From the NCBI GenBank assembly GCA_963732845.1, contig CAVTBE010000007.1:62001-126000 (forward strand): a DNA stretch of 64,000 nt. The letters run 5' to 3'. Positions 63,974 to 64,000 of this stretch are shown here, piece after piece; position 1 is the first letter of the stretch; the number at the start of each line of letters is the position of its first letter. The notes beneath the pieces are model-generated. The model was not told the origin of the DNA. It did not search any database and saw only the letters and a program-made list of their open reading frames with translations. This DNA is from CAVSRC01 sp963732845 (GTDB taxonomy: Bacteria > Pseudomonadota > Alphaproteobacteria > Rhizobiales > Kaistiaceae). The position numbers were made by a program, and so were the translations under genes.

Positions 63974-64000
63974 ATGGCCAAAATCAAGGTTGCCAACCCC
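63974..64000 (+). CDS. icd: NADP-dependent isocitrate dehydrogenase, first nine codons (cut by window edge)
   Basis: The last bases of the window read MAKIKVANP in frame from ATG 63974. This is the start of alphaproteobacterial isocitrate dehydrogenase (monomeric-subunit NADP type), and GAAGG precedes it. The rest is outside the window. The gene order rpsD-murI-trmJ ... icd agrees with Rhizobiales genomes as I remember them. Confidence 0.7.

Overview
The window looks like chromosome of a free-living alphaproteobacterium of the order Hyphomicrobiales (Rhizobiales). The base composition is G+C-rich, and several genes are typical of that group: protein usg, the DUF1476 F1-ATPase zeta subunit, DUF6867 inside a liv operon, the purB..purC-purS-purQ-purL-bolA-grxD block followed by rpsD, murI, trmJ and icd, and a FixK/FNR-type box in front of hemN. 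I see no rRNA, tRNA, CRISPR array, prophage or insertion sequence.

Layout. 1-10.7 kb: end of a PadR-like regulator, a fosmidomycin-resistance-type MFS pump, an SDR enzyme, an 845-base palindrome-rich non-coding island, an RND efflux pair behind an operator-like palindrome, DUF4336 and membrane proteins, gpt, and a CinA-type molybdopterin-binding protein. 10.7-15.7 kb: hemN, a covalent-FAD alditol-oxidase-like enzyme, sfsA, map and radC. 15.7-19.5 kb: a MarR-headed minus-strand cluster (isochorismatase-like hydrolase, small membrane protein, MFS pump) and an SDR enzyme. 19.8-27.3 kb: a GT21 lipid glycosyltransferase (frameshifted), an LpxH-like phosphatase, then the four-gene Anbu system (circularly permuted ATP-grasp, alpha-E protein, transglutaminase, Anbu proteasome-like protease), usg and a Popeye-like cyclic-nucleotide-binding membrane protein. 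27.3-33.5 kb: MocA-like and split XdhC genes, a PQQ sorbosone-type dehydrogenase, a uracil-DNA glycosylase fused in frame to an RraA domain, and an MFS pump. 33.7-46.1 kb: two complete branched-chain-amino-acid-type ABC importers with three substrate-binding proteins. 46.2-52.9 kb: P1 peptidase, MAPEG, rpe, DUF2259, purB, MFS, HpcH/HpaI aldolase, DUF1476. 53.2-64 kb: the purine cluster, bolA, grxD, rpsD, murI, trmJ, HdeD-like and small proteins, and the first nine codons of icd.

How the genes work together. The pur genes supply successive steps of IMP synthesis (PurB, PurC and the three-part PurSQL synthetase), with two exported proteins of unknown role embedded in the operon. The liv operons each encode two permeases and two ATPases. 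The most interesting unit is the Anbu operon. All three predicted protease catalytic residues and the transglutaminase C-H-D triad are present. It is preceded in the same direction by two lipid-type enzymes.

Caution. At least six single-base disruptions occur in otherwise intact conserved genes (GT21, rpe, DUF2259 twice, purB twice). Five fall within 48.0-50.4 kb and all look like one-base insertions. Because rpe and purB are housekeeping genes, sequence error is the simplest explanation, and it also bears on the apparent UDG-RraA fusion.
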